NCBI GenBank assembly: GCA_963763305.1
Contig: CAVXNP010000001.1
Span: 1,178,001-1,242,000 of the forward strand
From: CAVXNP01 sp963763305
GTDB lineage: Bacteria > Pseudomonadota > Gammaproteobacteria > Xanthomonadales > Rhodanobacteraceae
Direction: 5' to 3'
DNA length: 64,000 nt
Shown here: positions 9,176-18,123 of the stretch, in pieces
How positions within the stretch are numbered: the first letter of the stretch is position 1
How the letters are laid out: each line of letters starts with the position of its first letter
The notes under the pieces: generated by a model
What the model was told of the DNA's origin: nothing
Database searches by the model: none
Seen by the model: the letters and a program-made list of their open reading frames with translations, nothing else
Made by a program: the position numbers and the translations under genes

Positions 9176-10234
9176 CTAGTGGGCGCCGATGCCCGCGCGG
9201 CCACCGAGAATCTGCGCCAGCACTTCCGGGGCGTACTCGAACGAGTCGTAGTGCAACTGGCTTTCCGGCAGGCCGGCGTCGACGAACAGCTTGCGCCCGG
9301 CGTCGATCATCGCCGGCGGCCCGCTCATGTAGACGTCATAGCCGGACAGGTCCGGGTGGTCCTCCAGCACCGCCTCGTGCACCAGCCCCAGGCGCAGGCC
9401 CTGACCCTGGTCGCGTTCCGGGTCGGACAGGATCGCGTGGAAGTCCAGGTTCGGATGCTCGCGCGCCCAGCCCTCGGCCAGCGGCCGCAGATACAGGTCG
9501 GCCGCGCTGCGCGCGCCCCAGTACACGTGCATCGGGCGGCGCGTCCCCAACGCCAGGAAGTGCTCCACGATCGCCTTGACCGGCGCAAAACCGGTGCCAC
9601 CGGCCATGAAGATCATCGGCCGCTCCGAATCCTCGCGCGGCACGAAGGTGCCCAGCGGCCCCTCCACCCGCAAGGTGTCGCCCGGCTGCAGTTGGTCGTG
9701 CACCCACGAGGTGAAGCCGCCACCGGCGACATGGCGCACATGCAGTTCGATCGACCCGTCCGGCTGCGGCCCGTTGGCGATCGAGAACGCGCGACGCTTG
9801 CCGTCCTCGAGCAACACGTCCAGGTACTGTCCGGCGAGCCGGTTCAAGCCCGGTTCGCCCGGTGCCGGCAGCAACCGCAAGCCGGTCACGTCTGGCGCCA
9901 GTGCCAGCTTCTGGGCCACCGTCACGTTCAGCTGCCGTCGCGCCAGGTGCTCCACCGAGGTCACTTCGCGCGCCTCGATCACCAGGTCGGTGGTCGGTAC
10001 CGCCTGGCACAACAGCACTGCGTGCTGCTTCGGCGACGTACCACTCAACGCAACCGGCGGGTTGCGCGGATACTCGCACCGGCCCTGCAGCAGGATTGCC
10101 TTGCAGCTGCCGCAGACGCCGGCACGGCACGAGTACGGCAGGGCGATACCGGAGCGTTGGGCCGCTTCCAGCACGGTTTCTCCGGGAGCCACGTCGAACT
10201 GGCGGCCGGAATGATCGATGGTGACGGTATACAC
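9176..10234 (-). CDS. NAD(P)H-flavin/2Fe-2S oxidoreductase (AscD-like)
   Basis: The 352-residue protein has an N-terminal plant-type ferredoxin domain followed by a ferredoxin-NADP reductase module. Iron ligands are visible as CRAGVCGSC near residue 36 and a fourth Cys in VLLCQA. The FAD-binding motif is in RRAFSIAN and the nucleotide-binding motif is MAGGTGFAPV. Homologues are annotated as CDP-6-deoxy-delta-3,4-glucoseen reductase, but such proteins also serve as reductases for oxygenases, and no deoxysugar genes are nearby. The GTG at 10234 fits the start of the ferredoxin fold (VYTVTID). The gene is divergent from a hotdog thioesterase 63 bp away. Confidence 0.85.
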   Translation of the reverse strand: MYTVTIDHSGRQFDVAPGETVLEAAQRSGIALPYSCRAGVCGSCKAILLQGRCEYPRNPPVALSGTSPKQHAVLLCQAVPTTDLVIEAREVTSVEHLARRQLNVTVAQKLALAPDVTGLRLLPAPGEPGLNRLAGQYLDVLLEDGKRRAFSIANGPQPDGSIELHVRHVAGGGFTSWVHDQLQPGDTLRVEGPLGTFVPREDSERPMIFMAGGTGFAPVKAIVEHFLALGTRRPMHVYWGARSAADLYLRPLAEGWAREHPNLDFHAILSDPERDQGQGLRLGLVHEAVLEDHPDLSGYDVYMSGPPAMIDAGRKLFVDAGLPESQLHYDSFEYAPEVLAQILGGRAGIGAH

Positions 10235-10297
10235 CGGTGCATTGTCGCCGCATGGGTCTGCACCGACAATGCGGGCTTGTTCGAGGAGTATCAAGCA

Positions 10298-10738
10298 ATG
10301 GCGATCTGGAAGCAGGACACCGACCTGGCGCGCATCAATGGATGGAGCGCCAACACCATGATGCAGACGCTGGGCATCGAGCTGACCGCGGTCGGCGAGG
10401 ACTGGCTGCGCGGCACCATGCCGGTCGACCATCGCACCCACCAGCCGTACGGACTGCTGCATGGCGGCGCCTCGGTGGTGCTGGCCGAGACGCTCGGCTC
10501 GACGGCGGCCATGCTCACGCTGGATCCGGCGGTGGAACTGGCGGTCGGCCTGGACATCAACGCCAACCACGTCCGCGGCGTGCGCGGCGGCATCGTCACC
10601 GGTACCGCCACGGCGGTCCACCTGGGCCGCTCCACCCAGGTCTGGGAGATCCGCATCGTGAGCGATGAAGACGCGCTGGTGTGCATCTCGCGGCTGACCA
10701 TGGCGGTGGTTCCGGCGCGCGTGGTCGGGCCGCGCTGA
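10298..10738 (+). CDS. Hotdog thioesterase, EntH/MenI-like (PaaI superfamily)
   Basis: The product has 146 residues. It contains the family signature HQPYGLLHGGASVVLAET, in which the Gly-rich turn and the catalytic Glu of the central helix are clear. Members hydrolyse acyl-CoA or aroyl-CoA esters, for example in menaquinone synthesis or in clearing mischarged carrier proteins; the exact substrate cannot be told. The ATG at 10298 is preceded by GAGGAG at good spacing. It is followed after 42 bp by srkA in the same direction. Confidence 0.9.
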   Translation: MAIWKQDTDLARINGWSANTMMQTLGIELTAVGEDWLRGTMPVDHRTHQPYGLLHGGASVVLAETLGSTAAMLTLDPAVELAVGLDINANHVRGVRGGIVTGTATAVHLGRSTQVWEIRIVSDEDALVCISRLTMAVVPARVVGPR

Positions 10739-10780
10739 TGGATCGCCCGCACCCCGCGTCGACCGACACCCGGCGCGCCG

Positions 10781-11728
10781 ATGCCCACTGAACAGCCCTA
10801 CGCCGGGCTCACCCCGGACTGCGTCCTGGACGCGGTGACCGCGTGCGGGCTGTGGCCGGATGGGCGGCTGCTGGCCCTGAACAGCTACGAGAACCGCGTG
10901 TGGCAGGTAGGCATCGAGGATGCCGCACCGGTGATCGCCAAGTTCTACCGGCCCGGCCGCTGGAGCGACGCGGCAATCGAAGAGGAACACGCCTTTGCGC
11001 AGGAACTGGCCGAGGCCGAGCTGCCGGTGGTGGCGCCGTTGCCGATCGGCGGGCGCACGCTGCTGCACCACGCCGGCTACCGCTATGCCCTGAGCCCGCG
11101 CCGCGGCGGGCGCGCACCCTCGCTGGAGTCGACCGAGCAACTGGAATGGCTGGGCCGGCTGGTGGCCCGCATCCACACCGTGGGCGCGCGCACCGGCTTC
11201 GTCCACCGCGGCAGACTCGATCGCCCCACCATGGTGCTCGAGCCGATGCAGGCGGTGCTCGCCTCGCGCCTGTTGCCGGCATCGCTGCAGCCGAACTACC
11301 GTGCCGCCGCAACGCGGCTGGACGCGGCGATCGCGCATCGCCAGGCCGTGGTCGGAGCGGTCCGCCAGCTGCGCCTGCATGGCGATTGCCATCCCGGCAA
11401 CGTGCTCTGGACCGACCACGGCCCCCACTTCGTGGACCTGGACGATGCGCGCACCGGTCCCGCCGTGCAGGACCTGTGGATGCTCGCCAACGACGAGCCC
11501 TCGATGCAGGCGCTGCTGGACGGCTACAGTTCGATGCGCGACTTCGACCATGGCGAGCTGGCGCTGGTGCCGGCGTTGCGGGCGATGCGCCAGCTGCACC
11601 ACGCCGGCTGGATCGCCGCGCGCTGGAACGACCCGGCGTTCCCGGCCGCGTTTCCGTTCGCGGCGGAACCGCGCTGGTGGGAGCAGCACATCGCCGACCT
11701 GCACGAACTGTCCGATGAGCTGGAGTAG
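10781..11728 (+). CDS. srkA: Stress response kinase A
   Basis: SrkA (YihE/RdoA) is a cytoplasmic Ser/Thr protein kinase of the choline-kinase fold, reported to protect cells from stress-induced death. The 315 residues align over the expected length of about 325. The catalytic loop reads HGDCHPGN (residues 200-207) and the metal-binding segment VDLDD (218-222), so it should be active. The classical partner dsbA is not adjacent here. Upstream is a thioesterase gene; downstream is a short heptamer repeat and then an unrelated membrane protein gene. Confidence 0.92.
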   Translation: MPTEQPYAGLTPDCVLDAVTACGLWPDGRLLALNSYENRVWQVGIEDAAPVIAKFYRPGRWSDAAIEEEHAFAQELAEAELPVVAPLPIGGRTLLHHAGYRYALSPRRGGRAPSLESTEQLEWLGRLVARIHTVGARTGFVHRGRLDRPTMVLEPMQAVLASRLLPASLQPNYRAAATRLDAAIAHRQAVVGAVRQLRLHGDCHPGNVLWTDHGPHFVDLDDARTGPAVQDLWMLANDEPSMQALLDGYSSMRDFDHGELALVPALRAMRQLHHAGWIAARWNDPAFPAAFPFAAEPRWWEQHIADLHELSDELE

Positions 11729-11745
11729 AGCGGGGATCCTGCGGG

Positions 11746-11800
11746 CGAGGGGCCAGGGGCCAGGGGCCAGGGGCCAGGGGCCAGGGGCAGGGGCCAGGGA
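11746..11800. repeat. Short tandem repeat of the heptamer AGGGGCC
   Basis: Directly after the srkA stop codon come about seven direct copies of AGGGGCC, one of them a base short. The tract is G-rich on the top strand and sits between two co-oriented genes. Copy-number change by slippage is likely. Confidence 0.85.
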
Positions 11801-11941
11801 AAGGCTAGCGACGTGGAATGAGCACAAGCACGACAGTGTCCGGTATTCCGGCGATCCGGATGGCCTAGTATCTGCGCTCGGTCTCTGGCGACACGCCGGT
11901 CCGCACCGGTGCAGCAAACCCAACTATCTGGAACCTGATAC

Positions 11942-12376
11942 ATGCGCAGTTTCGTTTTTCGTCTGATCGGCATCCTGCAGATCGCCGGCGGCCTGTACGG
12001 TTCGGTGGCGATGGTCCGCCGGCTGCTGCCGGGCGGCTCGGCCGCCGCCGTGCTGGAGACGGCCCTGGGACTGGCGCTGTTCGCGTTCGTGCTGGTGGCC
12101 GGGGTGTTGCTGGTCGAGGGCCACGAGCGCGGTGTGCGCCTGTCCGGCTGGGCCCAGCTGCTGCAGTTGCCGCTGCTCGCCACGCCGGTGTTCAGCTACG
12201 CGCTGCACGCCGGCGGCTATCTCAACATCTACACCACGTTTCACCTGGCCCGCCCCTGGCTGGATTGGAACATCGGCAGCCAGGGCTTCGTGCTGGCACT
12301 GGGCGGACCGGCGGTGTCGCGGGTGGGGGTCAACCTGCTGGCGTTGCTGAGCTGGCTGCTGCTGAAACTGCGCTGA
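11942..12376 (+). CDS. Small integral membrane protein, unknown function
   Basis: The 144-residue product is almost entirely hydrophobic, with four predicted membrane helices (roughly residues 5-25, 37-60, 72-92 and 115-142). No motif or family is recognised. The start is the first ATG after the repeat tract, and the frame has the high third-position GC of neighbouring genes, which supports real coding. It is flanked by srkA and a VOC protein gene in the same direction. Confidence 0.75.
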   Translation: MRSFVFRLIGILQIAGGLYGSVAMVRRLLPGGSAAAVLETALGLALFAFVLVAGVLLVEGHERGVRLSGWAQLLQLPLLATPVFSYALHAGGYLNIYTTFHLARPWLDWNIGSQGFVLALGGPAVSRVGVNLLALLSWLLLKLR

Positions 12377-12458
12377 CGGCAAGATCGTCCGCGTACGATG
12401 AGACGAACCGCCCTTCCGCCCGCGGAGCGGCATCCCCCAGGCTTGATGAGGATCCAGC

Positions 12459-12794
12459 ATGGCGCGCATCAACTACGTCGAACTTCCTGCCGCCAACCTG
12501 TCGGCCGCGCGGGCCTTCTACCAGCAGGCGTTCGGCTGGTCGCTGACCGACTTCGGCCCCACCTATGCAGCCAGCACCAGCGGCGATGTCGATGTGGGGC
12601 TGCAGGGCGACGCGACCGAGGCGACCGACGCCCCGCTGCCGGTGATCGACGTGGACGATCTGGAAGCGGCGCTCGCCGCGGTGAGCGCCGCCGGCGCCCG
12701 CATCCTGCGTCCGATCTTCGCCTTCCCCGGTGGCCGTCGCTTCCACTTTCTCGATCCCAATGGCAACGAACTGGCGGTCACCCAGGCCGGCTGA
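12459..12794 (+). CDS. VOC (glyoxalase-fold) family protein
   Basis: This 111-residue protein is a single vicinal-oxygen-chelate domain with two beta-alpha-beta-beta-beta modules. The first begins INYVELPAANLSAARAFYQQ and the second ends RFHFLDPNGNELAV, the usual glyoxalase/bleomycin-resistance signatures. Proteins of this size normally dimerise and bind a metal or small ligand. Function ranges from detoxification to antibiotic binding and is not predictable here. It is closely followed by the rRNA methyltransferase gene. Confidence 0.88.
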   Translation: MARINYVELPAANLSAARAFYQQAFGWSLTDFGPTYAASTSGDVDVGLQGDATEATDAPLPVIDVDDLEAALAAVSAAGARILRPIFAFPGGRRFHFLDPNGNELAVTQAG

Positions 12795-12820
12795 CCGCCC
12801 CCAGCCGCTATCATGGGCGG

Positions 12821-13996
12821 ATGAATACTTCCGCTTCCGCCCTGCCCGTCATCCGTCTCAAGTCCGACCGCGCGCCGGGCCATCCGTGGGTGTGGTCCGC
12901 CCAGGTCGTCAAGCCGCAGGAACGCTTGCCGCCAGGCAGCGTGGTGGAGGTGCACGATGCCAGGGGCCGCTTTGTCGGCCGCGGCTTCTGGAACGGCCAC
13001 GCCCGGATCGCCCTGCGCCTGCTCTGCACCGATCCGGACGAGCACATCGACGCCGGCTGGGTCGCCGCGCGGATCGCCGAGGCGGTGCAGCTGCGCCGCC
13101 AGCTGCTGCAGCTCGATCGCGCCAGCGACGCCTGGCGGGTGGTGCACAGCGAGGGCGACGGCCTGTCCGGACTGGTGGTGGACCGCTATGCCGACATCCT
13201 GGTGATCGAGTATTTCGCCGCCGGCATGTGGAAATTCCGCGAGGCGATCCACGCCGCGCTGCTTGAGCATTTCCCCGATGCCCGGCTGTACTGGTTCGCC
13301 GAAACCCACGTGCAGAAGCAGGAGTCGTTCGACTGCCGCAGTCCCGAGCCGCCGGCGGCGGTGCAGGTGCACGAACACGAACTGCGCTTCCATGCGGCGC
13401 CCGGCTCGGGCCACAAGACCGGCTTCTTCGCCGACCAGCGCGACAACCGCCAGCGCTTCGGCCAGCTGGCCAGGGGCCGGCGCGTACTCGACCTGTGCTG
13501 CAACGCCGGCGGCTTCGCCGTGCATGCGATGGCCGGCGGCGCGCGCGAAGCGGTCGGCGTGGACATGGATGCCGGCATTCTGGAGGTCGCCCGCGCCAAC
13601 GCCAGCGCCAACGACCTGCCGGTGCGCTTCGAGCAGGCCGACATCTTCGACTGGCTGCGCACCGCCGCCGTCCACGGCGAGCGCTACGATGCGGTGGTGC
13701 TCGACCCGGCCAAGCTCACGCGCGACCGCAGCAAGGTGTTCGACGCACTGAAGAAGTACTTCGCGATGAACCGGCTGGCGCTGGACGTGATCCCGCCCGG
13801 CGGGCTGCTGCTGACCTGCTCGTGCACCGGCCTGGTGGCCGAAGCCGACTTCCTGGAAATGCTGCGCCGGGTCGCGCTCAATGCCGGCCGCACGATCCAG
13901 ATCCTGGACGTGCGCGGCGCCGGCGCGGACCACCCGTTCCGCACCGACGTCCCCGAGGGGCGCTACCTCAAGGCGGTATTCTGCCGGGTGGAGTAA
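12821..13996 (+). CDS. rlmI: 23S rRNA (cytosine-5) methyltransferase, RlmI family
   Basis: This 391-residue class I SAM methyltransferase carries an N-terminal PUA-like RNA-binding domain (about residues 10-85), a central beta-rich domain and a Rossmann methylase domain. SAM motif I reads VLDLCCNAGGFAVHA. A DPAKLTR segment stands in place of the acidic motif IV, and TCSCTG contains the Cys likely to attack the base. RlmI makes m5C1962 in 23S rRNA; related members may modify other sites, so the exact target is inferred from the family. The start at 12821 is the only one giving the PUA domain in full. Confidence 0.88.
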   Translation: MNTSASALPVIRLKSDRAPGHPWVWSAQVVKPQERLPPGSVVEVHDARGRFVGRGFWNGHARIALRLLCTDPDEHIDAGWVAARIAEAVQLRRQLLQLDRASDAWRVVHSEGDGLSGLVVDRYADILVIEYFAAGMWKFREAIHAALLEHFPDARLYWFAETHVQKQESFDCRSPEPPAAVQVHEHELRFHAAPGSGHKTGFFADQRDNRQRFGQLARGRRVLDLCCNAGGFAVHAMAGGAREAVGVDMDAGILEVARANASANDLPVRFEQADIFDWLRTAAVHGERYDAVVLDPAKLTRDRSKVFDALKKYFAMNRLALDVIPPGGLLLTCSCTGLVAEADFLEMLRRVALNAGRTIQILDVRGAGADHPFRTDVPEGRYLKAVFCRVE

Positions 13997-14098
13997 GTCG
14001 CCCGGCGGATGCGCTCGCCACTACCCGGCGGCCGTATCGAAGGTCCCGCCATGGCGCCTGCACGGCGCCTTGATCGCGGTCGCCGGCACACTCGGCGC

Positions 14099-15202
14099 AT
14101 GAGCAGCTCTTCCGGCGACGCCCCCGCCCTGCGCGACGAGGTCCGCCAGGCCGGTCTGGTCTACGTGCACGACGACGCCCCCGGCATCCGCCGGCTGCGC
14201 CGCGGCAAGGGGTTCGGCTACGTCGACGCGGACGGACAGCCGATCCGCGATCGCGACCAACTGCAACGCATCCGTGCGCTGGCGGTGCCGCCGGCATACC
14301 GCGACGTGTGGATCTGCCCCGATCCGCGCGGCCACCTGCAGGCGACCGGTCGCGATGCGCGCGGGCGCAAGCAGTACCGCTACCACCGGCGCTGGCGCGA
14401 GGTGCGCGACCACGGCAAGTTCGATCGGGTGGTCGCCTTCGGCGAGGCGTTGCCGAAGCTGCGCCGGCGCGCCGGGCAGGACCTGAAGCTGCCCGGCCTG
14501 CCGCGCGAGAAGGTGCTGGCACTGCTGGTGCTGCTGCTGGACGAGACCCTGATCCGGGTCGGCAACGAGGGCTATGCGCGCGCCAACCACAGCTACGGCC
14601 TGACCACGCTGCGCTCGCGCCACGTCCGCACGGCCCGCGGGCGCCTGCATTTCAGCTTCCGCGGCAAGAGCGGCAAGGACCGCGAGATCGAGCTGGACGA
14701 TGCACGGCTGACCCGCATCGTGCGCCGCATCCAGCAGTTGCCCGGCCAGCGCCTGTTCCAGTACCGGGACGACGACGGCCAGCGCCAGCCGGTCGATTCG
14801 GGCATGGTCAACGAGTACCTTCACGCCAGCTGCGGGGAGAGCTTCAGCGCCAAGGATTTCCGCACCTGGGGCGGCACCGTGCATGCCTCAGGGGTACTGG
14901 CCGGTACACCGCTGCCGGAGAGCGGCGGCGAACGCGCGCGCCGCTCTGCCCTGGCCGGGGCGGTCGGGCAGGTGGCCCAGGCGCTGGGCAACACGCCGGC
15001 GGTGTGCCGCAAGTCGTACATCCACCCGCAGGTGTTCGAGGGCTGGGCCGACGGCAGCCTGCACACCGCCATTTCGGCCGACCTGACGGCCGACCTGCGC
15101 AAACTGGAACGGCATACCCTGCGCTTCCTGCGTCAGCGCCTGCGGCGTTCCGGGAACACCACCAACGGCACACATCGCAGGAAACGAGACGCCAGCGCGT
15201 AG
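14099..15202 (+). CDS. DNA topoisomerase IB
   Basis: This is a poxvirus-type (type IB) topoisomerase of 367 residues, which relaxes supercoils through a 3'-phosphotyrosyl intermediate. The N-terminal domain (VYVHDDAPGIRRLRRGKGF) leads into the catalytic core. An Arg is visible in YGLTTLRSRH, a Lys in FRGKSGK, a basic HASG segment later, and the catalytic Tyr in CRKSYIHP at residue about 307. I prefer the ATG at 14099; an in-frame ATG at 14051 would add 16 Arg-rich residues. These enzymes are common in Xanthomonadales. rmuC follows 33 bp later. Confidence 0.9.
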   Translation: MSSSSGDAPALRDEVRQAGLVYVHDDAPGIRRLRRGKGFGYVDADGQPIRDRDQLQRIRALAVPPAYRDVWICPDPRGHLQATGRDARGRKQYRYHRRWREVRDHGKFDRVVAFGEALPKLRRRAGQDLKLPGLPREKVLALLVLLLDETLIRVGNEGYARANHSYGLTTLRSRHVRTARGRLHFSFRGKSGKDREIELDDARLTRIVRRIQQLPGQRLFQYRDDDGQRQPVDSGMVNEYLHASCGESFSAKDFRTWGGTVHASGVLAGTPLPESGGERARRSALAGAVGQVAQALGNTPAVCRKSYIHPQVFEGWADGSLHTAISADLTADLRKLERHTLRFLRQRLRRSGNTTNGTHRRKRDASA

Positions 15203-15235
15203 ACTGTCGGGTGTCCCGGTTGGTGTTGCCTTCTC

Positions 15236-16690
15236 ATGCCCGTATCGATCCTGCCCATCCTTATCCTCATCGCTCTGGCCGCCATTCTGGTGCTGCAAGT
15301 GGTGGCGCTGCTGCGCGGCCGCAGCGACGCCGGCCTGACCGCGCGCCTGGATGCACTCAAGGACGACAACCGCCACCTGCGCGAGGCGCTGGCGCAGGAG
15401 CAGCGCGCCGGCCGCAACGAGCTGGCGCAGACGCTGGAGCAGTTCCGCGGCCTGCTGCAGGAGCAGCTGGGCGCGATGAGCGCGCAGCAGCACGAGCGCA
15501 TCGCCCAGTTCGGCCAGCGCCTGGACCTGCTGACCGAGCGCACCGACACCGGGCTGCAGGGCCTGGCGCAGCGGCTGGCCGAGGACGCGCGCAAGAGCCG
15601 CGAGGAAACCACCGCCACGCTGGGCCGCTTCGGCGAGCAGCAGCAGCAGCGCCTGACCGCCCTGACCGAGGACAACGGCAAGCGCATGGCCGAGGTACGC
15701 GCCACGCTGGAGGCCAAGCTCGGCGCCATGCAGGCCGACAACGCGGCCAAGCTGGAACAGATGCGCGCCACCGTCGACGAAAAACTGCAAAGCACCCTGG
15801 AAACGCGCCTGGGCCAATCGTTCAAGCTGGTTTCCGAACGGCTGGAGGCGGTCCAGCGCGGCCTGGGCGAAATGCAGAACCTGGCCACCGGCGTGGGCGA
15901 CCTCAAGCGGGTGCTGACCAACGTCAAACGGCGCGGCATCTTCGGCGAGGTGCAGCTGGCAGCGTTGCTGGAGGACATGCTCACCGCCGAGCAATACGCC
16001 TCCAACGTGGTCACCGTCCCGGGCAGCAACGACCGGGTCGAATTCGCCATACGCATGCCCGGACAGGACCATGGCGATCACGTCTACCTGCCGATCGATG
16101 CGAAGTTTCCGGTGGAGGACTACCAGCGCCTGCTCGACGCGCAGGAAGCGGCCGACAGCGACGCGGCCATCCTCGCCGGGCGCGCGCTGGAGGTGTGCGT
16201 GCGCGAGGAGGCCAAGCGGATCGCCGGCAAGTACGTGGCGCCACCGCACACCACCGATTTCGCGGTGCTGTACCTGCCCACCGAAGGCCTCTACGCCGAA
16301 GTGATCCGCCGCCCCGGCCTGTTCGAGCAGCTGCAGCGCGAGCACCGTGTCACCATCGCCGGCCCGACCACGCTGAGCGCCCTGCTCAACAGCCTGCAGA
16401 TGGGCTTCCGCACCCTGGCCATCGCCAAGCGCAGCTCCGAGGTATGGAAGATCCTGGGCGGGGTGAAGACCGAGTTCGGCAAGTTCGGAGACGTGCTGGA
16501 CAAGGTCAAGAAGAAGCTCGACGAAGCGGGCAAGCACATCGAGTCCACCGGGGTGCGCACCCGTGCGATCGAACGCAGGCTGCGCGACGTTGAATCGCTC
16601 CCCAGCAGCGATGCGCCGCTGCTGGATGGCCCACTCGCGCTGGACGACGGCACCGCCGACGAAGGCGAAGTGGACAGCCTGGCCGACTAG
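15236..16690 (+). CDS. rmuC: DNA recombination protein RmuC
   Basis: The 484-residue protein has an N-terminal membrane anchor (about residues 4-22), a long coiled coil (about 30-215) and the conserved RmuC domain (about 220-430), with KRRGIFGEVQLAALLEDML and LPIDAKFPVEDY segments typical of the family. RmuC limits inversions at short inverted repeats in E. coli and has a PD-(D/E)XK nuclease-like fold; DAKFP is a recognisable part of it. That is of some interest in a region so rich in inverted repeats. The tail is acidic. It may be cotranscribed with the topoisomerase gene upstream. Confidence 0.93.
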   Translation: MPVSILPILILIALAAILVLQVVALLRGRSDAGLTARLDALKDDNRHLREALAQEQRAGRNELAQTLEQFRGLLQEQLGAMSAQQHERIAQFGQRLDLLTERTDTGLQGLAQRLAEDARKSREETTATLGRFGEQQQQRLTALTEDNGKRMAEVRATLEAKLGAMQADNAAKLEQMRATVDEKLQSTLETRLGQSFKLVSERLEAVQRGLGEMQNLATGVGDLKRVLTNVKRRGIFGEVQLAALLEDMLTAEQYASNVVTVPGSNDRVEFAIRMPGQDHGDHVYLPIDAKFPVEDYQRLLDAQEAADSDAAILAGRALEVCVREEAKRIAGKYVAPPHTTDFAVLYLPTEGLYAEVIRRPGLFEQLQREHRVTIAGPTTLSALLNSLQMGFRTLAIAKRSSEVWKILGGVKTEFGKFGDVLDKVKKKLDEAGKHIESTGVRTRAIERRLRDVESLPSSDAPLLDGPLALDDGTADEGEVDSLAD

Positions 16691-17111
16691 CGGCAGGGCC
16701 GACGGAGGCAGGGTGGGCTTCAGCCCACCAGCGTGCTTGCCAAACGGCTCGGACGTCTCACGGCACCACGCAGGAAGCTTGCGTTCTGGCGAACAGTCGA
16801 GGTTGCTCGTGCGAGGAGGGCAAGGCGGCCGTTCCTGCCGACCCGGGATGGGCACGGGTAGCCGCAGGGTGGGCTTCAGCCCACCGCCTCTTTGGCTTTG
16901 CCGCTTCGTGGGCCCTGGCGGGCCGAAGCCCACGCTGCCGGAGCGTCGGCGTCTTGTGCGCGGCAATCTACCCCGGATCAAGGGCGTGGGTCGGTCTCAA
17001 CCGGCGTGCGATGTGCATGGCCTGCGGCCGCTGCCTCGCACCGCGGTGATCCACCGTCGCGCGCTTGACGTGAACGGTAAACTGTACGAACCGCTGCAAA
17101 GGTATGGACTC
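16691..17111. repeat. Intergenic region with REP-like palindromes upstream of folE
   Basis: This 421-bp gap holds two clear REP copies (16711-16730 and about 16865-16885) and a degenerate copy in inverse orientation (about 16909-16934). No convincing gene is visible. The last 60 bp before the folE start should hold its promoter, but no strong -35/-10 pair stands out. Confidence 0.75.
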
Positions 17112-17714
17112 ATGAGCGATCAGGACAACTCCCCCGAGGTCACCCGGGAACAGGCCGAAGAGGCCGTGCGCACCCTGCTGCGCTGGGCCGGTGACGACCC
17201 GCGGCGCGAAGGCCTGCTGGACACGCCCAAGCGCGTGGTGAAGGCCTATCGCGACTGGTTCGCCGGCTACCAGGAGGACCCGGCCGAGTACCTGCGCCGC
17301 ACCTTCAAGGAAGTGGCTGGCTACGACGAGATGGTGGTGTTGCGCGACATCGAGTTCGAGAGCCACTGCGAGCACCACATGGCGCCGATCATCGGCCGCG
17401 CCCATGTCGGCTACCTGCCGACCCACCGCGTGGTCGGCATCAGCAAGCTGGCGCGGGTGGTCGAGGGCTACGCGCGCCGTTTCCAGGTGCAGGAAAAGCT
17501 CACCGCGCAGATCGCGCAATGCATCCAGGAAAACCTGAACCCCGCCGGTGTGGCGGTGGTGGTGGACGCCAGCCACGAGTGCATGACCACCCGCGGCGTG
17601 CACAAGCGCGGGGTGTCGATGGTGACCAGCCAGATGCTGGGCGCGTTCCGCGACGATGCGCGCACGCGGATGGAATTCCTGCAGTTCATCGGCATCCACG
17701 GCGGCGTCCGCTGA
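17112..17714 (+). CDS. folE: GTP cyclohydrolase I
   Basis: FolE converts GTP to 7,8-dihydroneopterin triphosphate, the first step of folate and tetrahydrobiopterin synthesis. The 200-residue product is of normal length. The zinc site is complete: Cys and His in ESHCEHHM and the second Cys in ASHECMTTRGVHKRG. The strand HVGYLPTHRVVGISKLAR is also diagnostic. It forms a cytoplasmic homodecamer. The ATG at 17112 gives the standard N-terminus. The stop codon overlaps the beginning of a broken EF-hand gene. Confidence 0.95.
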   Translation: MSDQDNSPEVTREQAEEAVRTLLRWAGDDPRREGLLDTPKRVVKAYRDWFAGYQEDPAEYLRRTFKEVAGYDEMVVLRDIEFESHCEHHMAPIIGRAHVGYLPTHRVVGISKLARVVEGYARRFQVQEKLTAQIAQCIQENLNPAGVAVVVDASHECMTTRGVHKRGVSMVTSQMLGAFRDDARTRMEFLQFIGIHGGVR

Positions 17715-18044
17715 AGCGGCCAGCCGCCGCCGCGGCCGCGCTGCTGATGCCGTTCGCGTTGCTGGCCCAGAACCACCCGGCCGACTACCTTCGCCTGTTC
17801 GACCGCAATGGCGATAAGCCACGTCGACCGCGCCGAATTCGTCGATTACATGAGTCGCGGCTTCGCATTCCTCGACCGCGACGGCAACGGGGTGCTGGAG
17901 GGCGACGAGCTGCCGCCCACGCGGCATCAGGTCCCGCGCACACTGGAAGCGTTCCAGGCCGACCTGCGACGGCAGTTCGATCGGCTCGACCGCAACCGTG
18001 ATGGTTGGCTCAGTCCGGGTGAGCTGGCGCGACCGCCGGGCTGA
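17711..18044 (+). pseudogene. Small EF-hand protein, frameshifted
   Basis: Two overlapping frames together make one short exported EF-hand protein. The first frame reads a hydrophobic leader and ADYLRLFDRNGD; the second continues HVDRAEFVDYMSRGFAFLD, then DRDGNGVLEGDEL and DRNRDGWLSPGEL. One surplus base near 17814-17820 separates the first calcium loop from its end. Removing it restores three EF-hand-like loops. The true start is unclear: an ATG at 17747 truncates the leader, and a non-ATG start at the folE stop is possible. It could be a real frame break or a sequence error. Confidence 0.6.
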
Positions 18045-18123
18045 GGCCGATCCTGCCCGGCCAGCCCAGCATCCGGGGATCGTGCGTACGATCGACCCCA
18101 GCGTGGCGGCTCGCCCTCTGCGG

